A DNA stretch of 64,000 nucleotides, from the NCBI GenBank assembly GCA_023423975.1, contig JAFAEO010000084.1, forward strand, positions 1 through 64,000, read 5' to 3'. The position numbers and the translations under genes were made by a program. The notes beneath the pieces are model-generated. The model ran no database searches, was not told the origin of the DNA, and was given only the letters and a program-made list of their open reading frames with translations. Below are positions 53,111-60,954 of the stretch, one piece after another; positions within the stretch are counted from its first letter, which is position 1; each line of letters starts with the position of its first letter. This DNA is from Pseudomonadota bacterium. Its GTDB lineage: Bacteria; Pseudomonadota; Gammaproteobacteria; Burkholderiales; Burkholderiaceae_B.

Positions 53111-54301
53111 ATGTCGAAACCGCTGGATGGAATCAAAGTACTGGAGCTGGGACAGCTCATTGCCGGGCCCTTTGCCACCAAAATGCTGGCCGAGTTCGGC
53201 GCAGAAGTCATCAAGATAGAACCGCCCGGTACGGGTGACCCGCTAAGAAAATGGCGCCTGTTGCACGAAGGCACCTCTGTCTGGTGGGCATCGCAGTCGC
53301 GCAATAAGAAATCAGTCACGCTTAATTTGCACGAACCGGAGGGCCAGGACGTTATACGGCGGCTGGTGACCGATGTCGATGTGATTGTGGAGAATTTTCG
53401 CCCCGGTACGCTGGAAAAGTGGAATCTGGGTTTTGAGGCACTCAAGCAGATTAATCCACGGCTGATCATGCTGCGCGTATCAGGTTACGGACAGACGGGC
53501 CCCTATAAGGACCTGCCGGGGTTTGGTGTGGTGGGAGAGGCGATGGGCGGTCTGCGCCATTTGAGCGGCGAACCGGACCGACCTCCGGTGCGCGTCGGCA
53601 TTTCTATTGGCGATTCGCTCTCTGCCTTGCATGGCGTGATCGGTGTGCTACTGGCCTTGCGACATCGTGATCAGTTCAATGGCGCCGGCCAGATGGTGGA
53701 TGTTGCCTTGTACGAATCCGTATTCAATATGATGGAAAGCACCATCGCCGAATATTCGGTATTCGGACAGGTGCGTCAGCCAGCGGGCAGCAGCCTGCCG
53801 GGAATCACGCCAAGCAATGCCTATCGCTGTGCCGACGAAAAATATGCACTGATTGCCGGTAATGGAGACAGCATATTCAAACGGCTGATGTCCTTGATCG
53901 GACGAGATGACATTGGCGAGGACCCGGCATTTCAATATAACGACGGGCGTTCAAAGCAGGCCGACTATATAGACGGCCTGATCGGCCAATGGACGGCGCA
54001 GCATACGCTTGAGCAGGTGCTTGAGCAACTGCATGCGCACCGTATACCTGGTGGGCGCATTTATGATGCGGCCGATATCGCTAAAGATCCGCATTATCAT
54101 GCGCGGCAAATGCTCATTGACGGTGAGCTTGAAGATGGCACACCGGTAACCTTGCCTGGAATCCTGCCCAAATTGAGCGAAACCCCGGGCGATGTGCGAC
54201 GACGAGCGCCGGTGCTGGGGCAGGACACCGAGCAGATCCTGGATAAGTTGGGGATTGACGCCGCAACCCGTGACGACTGGAAGGCGCGAGGCATTATCTA
54301 A
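53111..54301 (+). CDS. Class III (CaiB/BaiF) CoA transferase
   Basis: Moves CoA between organic acids. 396 residues: LDGIKVLELGQLIAGPFATKMLAEFGAEVIKIEPP at the start, an SRNKKSVTLNL strand, ENFRPGTLEKW, GYGQTGPYKDLPGFG, and the active-site Asp168 in SIGDSLSALHG, followed by GQMVDVALYES. This is the full signature of formyl-CoA-transferase-like enzymes. It is followed by an HMG-CoA-lyase homologue (100-bp gap) and two Bug receptors; together they suggest activation of a 3-hydroxy-dicarboxylic acid to its CoA ester, then cleavage. The substrate is inferred only by analogy. Confidence 0.93.
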   Translation: MSKPLDGIKVLELGQLIAGPFATKMLAEFGAEVIKIEPPGTGDPLRKWRLLHEGTSVWWASQSRNKKSVTLNLHEPEGQDVIRRLVTDVDVIVENFRPGTLEKWNLGFEALKQINPRLIMLRVSGYGQTGPYKDLPGFGVVGEAMGGLRHLSGEPDRPPVRVGISIGDSLSALHGVIGVLLALRHRDQFNGAGQMVDVALYESVFNMMESTIAEYSVFGQVRQPAGSSLPGITPSNAYRCADEKYALIAGNGDSIFKRLMSLIGRDDIGEDPAFQYNDGRSKQADYIDGLIGQWTAQHTLEQVLEQLHAHRIPGGRIYDAADIAKDPHYHARQMLIDGELEDGTPVTLPGILPKLSETPGDVRRRAPVLGQDTEQILDKLGIDAATRDDWKARGII

Positions 54302-54401
54302 GGCGCAAGGCCATGACTGCGGACAAATAATTAATTTCGGCCGTCATTCCGGCATAGCCAGGCATGCAATTTATAGACGCGCAGCGCGTCAGGAGCAAGA
54401 G

Positions 54402-55340
54402 ATGAAAAAACTGTTTATCCAGGAAGTCGCCCCAAGGGACGGGTTTCAGAACGAAGCGCGGTTTATTGAAACGGACGACAAGATTGCTTTTATTGACCAG
54501 CTGAGCCAATGCGGCTATGCCAAAATAGAAGTGACTTCGTTTACGTCTCCCAAGGCCATTCCGGCCCTCAAGGATGCCGAGGCGGTAATGCACCGGGTTC
54601 GCCGTAATCCGGATGTTGTCTATACCGTGCTGGTGCCTAATTTGCGGGGTGCCGAAAGGGCCATGTCCTGCGGTGTGGATGAGGTCAATCTGGTCATGTC
54701 GGTGAGCGAAACGCACAATCTGTCGAATCTGCGCATGAGCCGCGAGCGCTCATTCGAACAGCTTGCGGCGGTGATAGGCGAGGTCAGAAACACCAGTACC
54801 GCTATCAACGTGTCCTTGTCTACGGTTTTTGGCTGTCCGATGCAGGGGGATGTTGCGCAGGACGATGTGTTGGCCTGGGTGGACCGATTCGCACAGTTAG
54901 GGGTGGATGGCGTAACGCTCTGTGATACCACGGGCATGGCCTACCCAACGCAAGCGGGCAACTTGTTTGCCGCTGTCCTGACGCGCTTCCCGAATTTGCA
55001 AGTGACCGCACATTTTCATAATACGCGCGGCATGGCGCTGGCCAATACCGTGACCGCCTTGCAGGCCGGGGTCGTGCGTTTTGACAGTTCTCTGGGTGGC
55101 CTTGGCGGTTGCCCCTATGCGCCAGGCGCCTCTGGAAACGTCACGACAGAAGATATGGTTCATATGCTCGAGCTGATGGGCTATAACACCGGCGTAAACC
55201 TGGAAGGCATTCTGGCGATCAGTCGCACGCTTGTGCCGCTGATCGGACATGACGTGAACAGTCAGACGCTTGCCGCGGGCACCCGCATGGCCTTGCATCC
55301 GGTACCGGAGTACGTCAGGCAGTTGCAGCAGACGCAGTGA
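54402..55340 (+). CDS. Hydroxymethylglutaryl-CoA lyase-like enzyme (DRE-TIM)
   Basis: Cleaves a 3-hydroxy-3-methylacyl-CoA type thioester. 312 residues, TIM barrel: QEVAPRDGFQNE with the metal and catalytic Arg-Asp pair, VTSFTSPKAIP, CDTTGMA, TAHFHNTRG (His-x-His metal ligands) and the mobile GGLGGCPYAPGASGN loop with the catalytic Cys. Start at 54402 with AGGAG 6 bases upstream. Homologues beside CaiB enzymes may use citramalyl-CoA or a related compound rather than HMG-CoA. Confidence 0.92.
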   Translation: MKKLFIQEVAPRDGFQNEARFIETDDKIAFIDQLSQCGYAKIEVTSFTSPKAIPALKDAEAVMHRVRRNPDVVYTVLVPNLRGAERAMSCGVDEVNLVMSVSETHNLSNLRMSRERSFEQLAAVIGEVRNTSTAINVSLSTVFGCPMQGDVAQDDVLAWVDRFAQLGVDGVTLCDTTGMAYPTQAGNLFAAVLTRFPNLQVTAHFHNTRGMALANTVTALQAGVVRFDSSLGGLGGCPYAPGASGNVTTEDMVHMLELMGYNTGVNLEGILAISRTLVPLIGHDVNSQTLAAGTRMALHPVPEYVRQLQQTQ

Positions 55341-55464
55341 AAACAACAGATGCAGTGACGGCCAGACCTGGATAAAAAGCCAATTGCAATGATCGGAACA
55401 AGGGTAGTTTATTCTGATTCCAGGAAAGATAGATGAGTATTCATACAAAACAACGGAGACATAA

Positions 55465-56445
55465 ATGAAACACAAATTATTAAAACCTGCGCTGCTGACA
55501 CTGGCCAGTACGATTGTTATAACGAATGCAACGGCACAGGAAGCGGCATATCCACAGCGCCCCATTTCACTGATCGTTTCGGCAGCCCCGGGTGGCACGA
55601 CCGATCTGGCAGCGCGTATGATTGCCGATCCGCTTAGCAAGGAACTGGGGCAGCCGGTGGTGGTGGAAAACAAACCCGGTGCCTCGGGAGGTATCGCTGC
55701 ACAGCAGGTATTGCGCGCCAAGCCCGATGGCTACACGCTATTGTTGCAGTACTCGGGCTATCAGGTTATTACACCCAGCATAGAAAAAGTTAGCTGGGAT
55801 CCGGTCAAGGACTTTACGCCCATCGCAAATGTGTTGTCAGCTCCTCAATTGCTGGTGGTTAAAAAAGATCTGCCGGTCAACAGCCTGAAAGAGCTGGTGC
55901 AGTACGCCAAAGATAATCCGGGCAAACTCAATTACGCATCTTCCGGCACCGGTGCACTTCAGCATGTGGCGACCGAGCAGTTAAACCAGATGGCCGGTAT
56001 CAAGACAACTCATGTTCCCTACAAAGGAACCGGGCCTGCGCTGACTGATTTGCTGGCGGGTGTGGTCGATTTGACTATTACCACTCCGCCGCCATTGTTG
56101 CCGCACGTCAAATCCGGTGCGCTCAAGGCGTTGGCCGTCACCAGCAAGGAGCCGTTACCTTCACTTCCGAACGTGCCTACAGCGGGTGCCGCAGGCTATC
56201 CTGACTGGCTGGTGTCTTCCTGGTTTGCCATGTACGGACCAAAGGGTGTACCCAGCGATGTCGTGCAACGGCTGAGCGCGGCAATTGAAAAAATCATGGC
56301 AACGCCGGAGTATAAAAAGAAAGCCGAAGGCTTGGGTGCGACCGCCGAATACATGGGCCCGGACCAGTTGGGCAACTATACCGGCCAAGAGTTGGCCCGG
56401 TGGAAAAAGGTAATTGATGCGGCTGGTATCAAGGGTGGTAATTGA
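55465..56445 (+). CDS. Bug-family solute-binding protein, second in window
   Basis: 326 residues, with a signal peptide ending NATAQ and YPQRPISLIVSAAPGGTTD, NKPGASGGIAAQ, AKPDGYTLLLQYSG, LNYASSGTGALQHVATEQLN and HVPYKGTGPALTDLLAG. The periplasmic Bug fold binds a carboxylate through the two loop motifs near the start. It is placed right after the CoA transferase and HMG-CoA-lyase-like genes, so its ligand is probably the acid that pathway degrades. ACGGAGAC lies 6-10 bases before the start. Confidence 0.92.
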   Translation: MKHKLLKPALLTLASTIVITNATAQEAAYPQRPISLIVSAAPGGTTDLAARMIADPLSKELGQPVVVENKPGASGGIAAQQVLRAKPDGYTLLLQYSGYQVITPSIEKVSWDPVKDFTPIANVLSAPQLLVVKKDLPVNSLKELVQYAKDNPGKLNYASSGTGALQHVATEQLNQMAGIKTTHVPYKGTGPALTDLLAGVVDLTITTPPPLLPHVKSGALKALAVTSKEPLPSLPNVPTAGAAGYPDWLVSSWFAMYGPKGVPSDVVQRLSAAIEKIMATPEYKKKAEGLGATAEYMGPDQLGNYTGQELARWKKVIDAAGIKGGN

Positions 56446-56606
56446 GCTATTTAGCGGTTTAACCTGAGTGCGCAGTGAGCGTGCCAGGCAAAAAAATAGC
56501 TATTGCGCTTGCAATGAAATTTCCAGTGGCCGGGCCTGTGTTTACAGCTCCGGCCATTATTGCATATATGATAGCGGCATATTTTTTTACTGATGGGGAG
56601 ACAGAG

Positions 56607-57557
56607 TTGAAAAAATCCATACTGGCAGTTATGGCGGCATTGATCTCGGGCAGTGCGCTGGCCGCGTATCCGGAAAAGCCAATTACCATGATCATTCCGT
56701 TCCCACCGGGACAGGCGACAGATACCTTTGCCCGTGCGCTTGCCGATGAATTGGGTAAAGCGGTGGGGCAACCTGTTATCACGGAAAACAAAGCAGGCGC
56801 CGGCAGCAATATCGGCATGCAGCAGGCCGTAAGAGCCAAACCCGACGGCTATACGATCGTGGTCGGTGGCAGTGCGGCGGCTGTTAACCAGACGCTTTAC
56901 ACAAAACCCGGATATAGTCTGCAGGGCGATCTGCAGGCCGTATCGGGTGTGTTTTCCGTGCCGCTGATTTTTCTGGCCAATCCCAAGTCCGGGATTCATT
57001 CGCTGCAGGACGTCGTAGACAAATCCAAGGCCGAGCCCGAGTCGCTGGCTTATGCCAGTGCCGGCATTGGTGGCACCCAACACTTGTCGGCAGAAATGTT
57101 CCAGGCAGGTACGGATATTTCGCTCAGGCATATACCCTATAAAGGTAGTGGTCCTGCCCAAACGGATTTTATCGGCAATCAGGTACCGCTGATGGTTGAT
57201 TCAGTGACCGCGGCCTTGCCTTATATCAAGGACAAGAAAGCCGTACCCTTGGGGGTGACGACGGCCACTCGTTTAAAGGCACTGCCCGATGTACCGACGG
57301 TGGGCGAGATGGTTCCCGGCTTTGAGGCCATTGGCTGGGCTGCCGTATTCGTACCCCGGCAAACACCCGCAGACGTGGTTGAAAAATTGAACAGTGAAAT
57401 CGTCAAGGCGCTCAACAGTCCTAAATTGTCGGCCTTTATTGCCGATCGCGGGGCGATGCCGATGCCGCAAACGACGCAACAGGCCAATAACTTTATCAAG
57501 GCCGAAGTTGCCAAATGGGGTAAGGCAGTCAAGGATTCGGGTGCAACCGTTGATTAA
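56607..57557 (+). CDS. Bug-family solute-binding protein, third in window
   Basis: 316 residues with TTG start: GGGGAGA lies 8 bases before TTG 56607, and the resulting N-terminus (LKKSILAVMAALISGSALA) is a good signal peptide. The upstream in-frame ATG adds about 44 residues without a ribosome-binding site. Mature part: YPEKPITMIIPFPPGQATD, NKAGAGSNIGMQQAV, AKPDGYTIVVGG, LAYASAGIGGTQHLSAEMF, HIPYKGSGPAQTDF. A second receptor beside the 55465 gene suggests two related ligands. Confidence 0.9.
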   Translation: MKKSILAVMAALISGSALAAYPEKPITMIIPFPPGQATDTFARALADELGKAVGQPVITENKAGAGSNIGMQQAVRAKPDGYTIVVGGSAAAVNQTLYTKPGYSLQGDLQAVSGVFSVPLIFLANPKSGIHSLQDVVDKSKAEPESLAYASAGIGGTQHLSAEMFQAGTDISLRHIPYKGSGPAQTDFIGNQVPLMVDSVTAALPYIKDKKAVPLGVTTATRLKALPDVPTVGEMVPGFEAIGWAAVFVPRQTPADVVEKLNSEIVKALNSPKLSAFIADRGAMPMPQTTQQANNFIKAEVAKWGKAVKDSGATVD

Positions 57558-57644
57558 AGCACTGCATTGTTAACGAAGGCTGTTATATAGCGAGACGGCG
57601 CTTAAATTGTTCGGCAGCGCTGTCTGTGCGAAACACACTTGCAA

Positions 57645-58313
57645 TCAGCCGGTCTTGCGAAACGTCAGGTTAATGCGGTTGGAGCCGAGCAATGGGTGCG
57701 GATTGTCTTTGAGCGCCATCACGCCGTGGTACCGCAAACGATCGGGGCCGCCCCAGACCACAATATCGCCATGAAACAGCGGGATTTTGTCGGGACGGTC
57801 ACTGCGTTTGAGACCACCAAACTGAAACATGGCGGGCATTCCCAGCGAGACAGACACAATGGGCGCGGAAAAGTCGGTTTCATCCTTGTCCTGATGCAGA
57901 CTGAGCCGGGCGCCCGGCACGTAGCGGTTGATCAGGCAGGAGTCCGGCGTGAAGCCGGTATAACCGCAGTGCTCGGCTGCCTGTTGGGCGAGCGCCAGGA
58001 ACACCTCTGGCATAGCCGGCCATGGCTGGCCGGTTTCGGGATCAATTGCCGCATAGCGATAGCCCTGGCGATCGGCGGTCCAGCCGGCGCCGCCGCAGCA
58101 GGTGAGGGCCACGGACATGGTGTAGCCGCCTGGCGTGATCATATGGCGAAAGGGCGACTGTCGGCGAATCTGTCGCAGCTGCGACAACACCCTGTCCACA
58201 TATTCCAGCGCATAGCCACGCAATACCCACGCGCCGGGCCCCAGCCGCAGGTCTGTGGCGTGGGTATCAGGCGCAGGCATGGCATCAGGTGGAAAAAGGG
58301 GAATCGTACTCAT
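57645..58313 (-). CDS. alkB: Alpha-ketoglutarate-dependent DNA-repair dioxygenase
   Basis: Removes alkyl groups (1-methyladenine, 3-methylcytosine) oxidatively from DNA. 222 residues closely match AlkB: SPFRHMITPGGYTMSVALTCCG (substrate loop), YAAIDPETGQPWPAMP, the Fe ligands in LSLHQDKDE (HxD), FQFGGLKRSD, HGDIVVWGG, then the distal His in YHGV and Arg in INLTFRKTG (2-oxoglutarate). ATG 58313 gives the normal AlkB N-terminus; longer in-frame starts add unrelated residues. Monocistronic, convergent with the Bug gene. No SOS or Ada box recognised. Confidence 0.93.
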   Translation of the reverse strand: MSTIPLFPPDAMPAPDTHATDLRLGPGAWVLRGYALEYVDRVLSQLRQIRRQSPFRHMITPGGYTMSVALTCCGGAGWTADRQGYRYAAIDPETGQPWPAMPEVFLALAQQAAEHCGYTGFTPDSCLINRYVPGARLSLHQDKDETDFSAPIVSVSLGMPAMFQFGGLKRSDRPDKIPLFHGDIVVWGGPDRLRYHGVMALKDNPHPLLGSNRINLTFRKTG

Positions 58314-58696
58314 AAGATTGAAATCAAATATCGCATCGCCGGTAGTACGTAGCATGTCGCGTGGCGGCGAAGGCTTGTTAAAAATCTGTCCGTTCTGCAT
58401 GAGGCACGGGCCGGTACAGCCGCGTTGGTGATCGCTGTTTCACAGGGCGATGGCGTCTGTCCTTCTGGCAATGCCAGTGGCTTGTATTGCCTGTTCGTCT
58501 GACCGCAACGACCTGTTCACGTATAAAAATGCCTATATATAAAAAAGCCCGCTATAAAAAAGCCTGCGTATAAAAAGGCCAGCATCTAGCGCTTTGATGT
58601 AAAACCCGCGGCCTGTAAACAACGAAGCTGGCTGTTGTTGGTGCCGACGAAACGCGGTTGTGCGGTCTGTGTGCGACATTGCGTTCTTACTGTGGT
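58314..58696. other. Intergenic region with degenerate repeats
   Basis: No gene apart from unlikely alkB extensions. It contains the TATAAAAAAGCC repeats at 58522-58580. Confidence 0.4.
58522..58580 (+). repeat. Four degenerate 15-16-bp tandem units (TATAAAAAAGCC)
   Basis: TATAAAA(A/T/G)-GCC cores start at 58522, 58538, 58553 and 58569. Sub-helical phase spacing and A-tracts would bend the DNA. A minisatellite or an upstream regulatory array. Confidence 0.55.
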
Positions 58697-58930
58697 TTAA
58701 TGTTTCATCTGCTGGAGCGCGGATAACGCTTTAGCGGGAACAACACAGTCGTGGGTCAATGTTGAGACAAGGCCGCCCCGATAACGGGCGAGCAAGGCTT
58801 TATGGCCGGTGTGACCGTTAGGGTCATTCAGGTCAATAGGATCAATAGGGACAACTAGATTAATAGGATCATTTAGATCAATAGCGCCATAAGCGCCACC
58901 TAAGGCCCCTTGCCGGTCTGTTCCTGCCAT
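58697..58930 (-). CDS. Possible 77-residue repeat-containing protein
   Basis: A minus-strand frame that contains the in-frame 9-bp tandem repeat, read as Ile/Asn/Asp/Leu/Pro triplets (AIDLNDPINL, PIDPIDLNDPNG). No ribosome-binding site; no family. The repeat length being a multiple of three is consistent with coding but could be coincidence. Confidence 0.25.
   Translation of the reverse strand: MAGTDRQGALGGAYGAIDLNDPINLVVPIDPIDLNDPNGHTGHKALLARYRGGLVSTLTHDCVVPAKALSALQQMKH
58822..58884. repeat. Seven tandem 9-bp units (GATCAATAG consensus)
   Basis: Units: GGTCATTCA, GGTCAATAG, GATCAATAG, GGACAACTA, GATTAATAG, GATCATTTA, GATCAATAG. A phase of exactly 9 holds for all seven. Confidence 0.7.
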
Positions 58931-58946
58931 GCTGTTATTTTATAAT

Positions 58947-58970
58947 AATACTGTTTAAATATATAGTATT
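58947..58970. promoter_or_regulatory. Inverted repeat before the MFS gene (candidate operator)
   Basis: AATACT-12 nt-AGTATT in an A+T-rich promoter-like segment, 17 bases before the start codon. Centre spacing suits a dimeric regulator. Confidence 0.4.
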
Positions 58971-58986
58971 TTATTTTTGGTTACCC

Positions 58987-60216
58987 ATGTCTGAGCAATC
59001 GTCACATCCGTTATATCTGACAACGCCCGTGCTGTTTTTGATGGCCATCGCTTGTGGTCTGTGCGCAGGGGGTAATTATTTCAACCAGCCGCTGCTGCAT
59101 TCCATCTCTGTCAGCCTGGGTATTACAGAGACTCGCGCGGCACTCACGGTAACGGTTGCACAGGTCAGCTATGCGCTGGGTCTGCTGTTCATCGTACCGC
59201 TGGGCGACAAGTTCGAGCGCCGGCAGCTTGCTGTCGGCCTGATGGTGCTGGCTGCAATCGGACAATTTATCAGTGGCCTGGCATTCAACAGTACCATGTT
59301 GTTTGTGGGCGTGGGCATGGCGGGGCTGTTTTCAGTTGCTGCGCAAGTTCTGGTCCCGATGGCCGCGATTCTGTCGGCGCCATCACGTAGTGGTCGCGCA
59401 GTGGGCATGGTCATGAGTGGTCTGCTTACAGGTATTTTGCTTGCCCGAAGTGTTGCCGGCCTGCTGTCTGGTATTGGTGGATGGTCGACTGTTTATCTTG
59501 TCTCCGGCGTCATCATGCTTGGCATTGCAGCCGTTCTCTGGCGCAAGCTGCCATCTTCCAAAAACCCGCAAACCCACGGCTACCTGTCCATTCTTGCGTC
59601 ACTGTTTACGTTGTTGCGCGAGCAGCCGCGCTTGCGTACCCGCGCGCTCATGGGTGGACTCGGTTTTGCATCGGTCAGCGCGTTGTTTTCTACCATGGCA
59701 CTCCTCTTGGCCGGGCCTGCACACGGTTTAAATGATGTGGCCATTGGCCTGGTGGGGCTGGCCGGCGTCATGGGGGCCTTGATGGCCTCATTGGGAGGCC
59801 GTTTGGCCGATCGCGGCCTGGGTGATACGGTTACTGCCGTCAGCGTTGTACTGTTGCTGCTCAGTTGGGGCCTGCTGTGGCTGGGACACGATAATCTGTG
59901 GTGGTTTGTTGCAGGCATGCTAGTGATTGACCTGGCTTTGCAGGGTGTGCACATTAATAATCAAACTACCATATTTGCCTTGCTGCCCCATGCCCGGTCG
60001 CGTTTGAATGCGGTGTATATGACCAGTTATTTTATTGGTGGCGCCTCGGGTTCAACACTCGGTACCATCGCCTGGACGTACGGAGGATGGGCTGGTACCT
60101 GCCTTCTAGGAGGTCTATTGGCGATGATGACCGGTCTGGCCACCTGGGCTGATCGCAAGGTCAAGTCAGCCGGCCAGCGCTCTGAGCGTAAAGTTGCAAC
60201 AGTAACAGAACAGTAG
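58987..60216 (+). CDS. MFS transporter (12 helices)
   Basis: 409 residues with 12 predicted membrane helices. GGNYFNQPLLHSI in helix 1 and PLGDKFERRQLAVG as the motif A loop place it near the YfcJ/YgaY-like or sugar/drug antiporter groups of Proteobacteria. GGRLADRGLGDTV forms the second A-like loop. Substrate unknown. It is followed at 37 bp by a GST gene, so both may be induced by the same toxic compound through the inverted repeat upstream. Confidence 0.85.
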   Translation: MSEQSSHPLYLTTPVLFLMAIACGLCAGGNYFNQPLLHSISVSLGITETRAALTVTVAQVSYALGLLFIVPLGDKFERRQLAVGLMVLAAIGQFISGLAFNSTMLFVGVGMAGLFSVAAQVLVPMAAILSAPSRSGRAVGMVMSGLLTGILLARSVAGLLSGIGGWSTVYLVSGVIMLGIAAVLWRKLPSSKNPQTHGYLSILASLFTLLREQPRLRTRALMGGLGFASVSALFSTMALLLAGPAHGLNDVAIGLVGLAGVMGALMASLGGRLADRGLGDTVTAVSVVLLLLSWGLLWLGHDNLWWFVAGMLVIDLALQGVHINNQTTIFALLPHARSRLNAVYMTSYFIGGASGSTLGTIAWTYGGWAGTCLLGGLLAMMTGLATWADRKVKSAGQRSERKVATVTEQ

Positions 60217-60252
60217 AAATCAATTTTCAAATTTTTATCAAGGGAGACACAA

Positions 60253-60855
60253 ATGAAAATTTTTTATTCCGCCGCTTCGCCTTTCGTGCGCAAGACAATG
60301 ATCGTTGCCGACGAACTTGGCGTCGTGGACCGAATTGAACGCCTGCCGGCAGCTGCCAATCCTGTGAATCGCGATCGCAATATTATTCCGTTCAACCCGC
60401 TGGGCCAGGTGCCAACGTTTATCACGGATGACGAGCAGGTACTGTTCGATAGCAAAGTCATTTGTGAGTATCTGAACACCACTTTCAAGGGCAAGCTGTT
60501 TGGCGATGACAACACACGATTCAAGTTGCTGACCGATCACGCTGTGGCAGATGGCGTCATTGCTGCGTCATTGCTGGTCCGCTATGAACTGCTGGCGCGC
60601 CCTGAAGCGTTGCGCTGGAACAAATGGCTGGAGGGCCAGACTGATAAGATCACAACGGCATTGCAGTATTTCGAAGACAAAGCGCAGCAGCTGTATGATC
60701 GTATAGATATTGTGACCATCACACTGGCGTGTGCTTTCGATTATCTGGATTTCCGGCTGCCGGACTACAATTGGCAGAAGCGTTTCCCGGGTCTGAAAGC
60801 CTGGTATGACAAATTTTCCGTCCGTGAAAGCATCGCCACAACCAAGCCTCAGTAA
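60253..60855 (+). CDS. Glutathione S-transferase
   Basis: 200 residues: a thioredoxin-like N-domain (about 1-80: MKIFYSAASPFVRKTMIVADELG; the catalytic Ser is near position 9 in ASPF; QVPTF cis-Pro; DSKVICEYL for gamma-Glu binding) and an all-helical C-domain (about 90-200: TLACAFDYLDFRLPDYNW). AGGGAGA lies 7 bases upstream. Conjugates or reduces electrophiles with glutathione. Cotranscribed with the MFS gene. Confidence 0.9.
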   Translation: MKIFYSAASPFVRKTMIVADELGVVDRIERLPAAANPVNRDRNIIPFNPLGQVPTFITDDEQVLFDSKVICEYLNTTFKGKLFGDDNTRFKLLTDHAVADGVIAASLLVRYELLARPEALRWNKWLEGQTDKITTALQYFEDKAQQLYDRIDIVTITLACAFDYLDFRLPDYNWQKRFPGLKAWYDKFSVRESIATTKPQ

Positions 60856-60954
60856 AAAGGGTGCAAATTCGCAGCAACCACCTTGCTGGTTGCCGTTGCT
60901 GCGAATGGATGTCGGAACTTGGTTTACCACACCGGTTAAGGATACAGGGGGGCA

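Noticed and set aside
58697..58930. Firm call of a repeat protein gene
   Set aside because: Kept only as a low-confidence feature: no ribosome-binding site and most of its regularity comes from the 9-bp DNA repeat.
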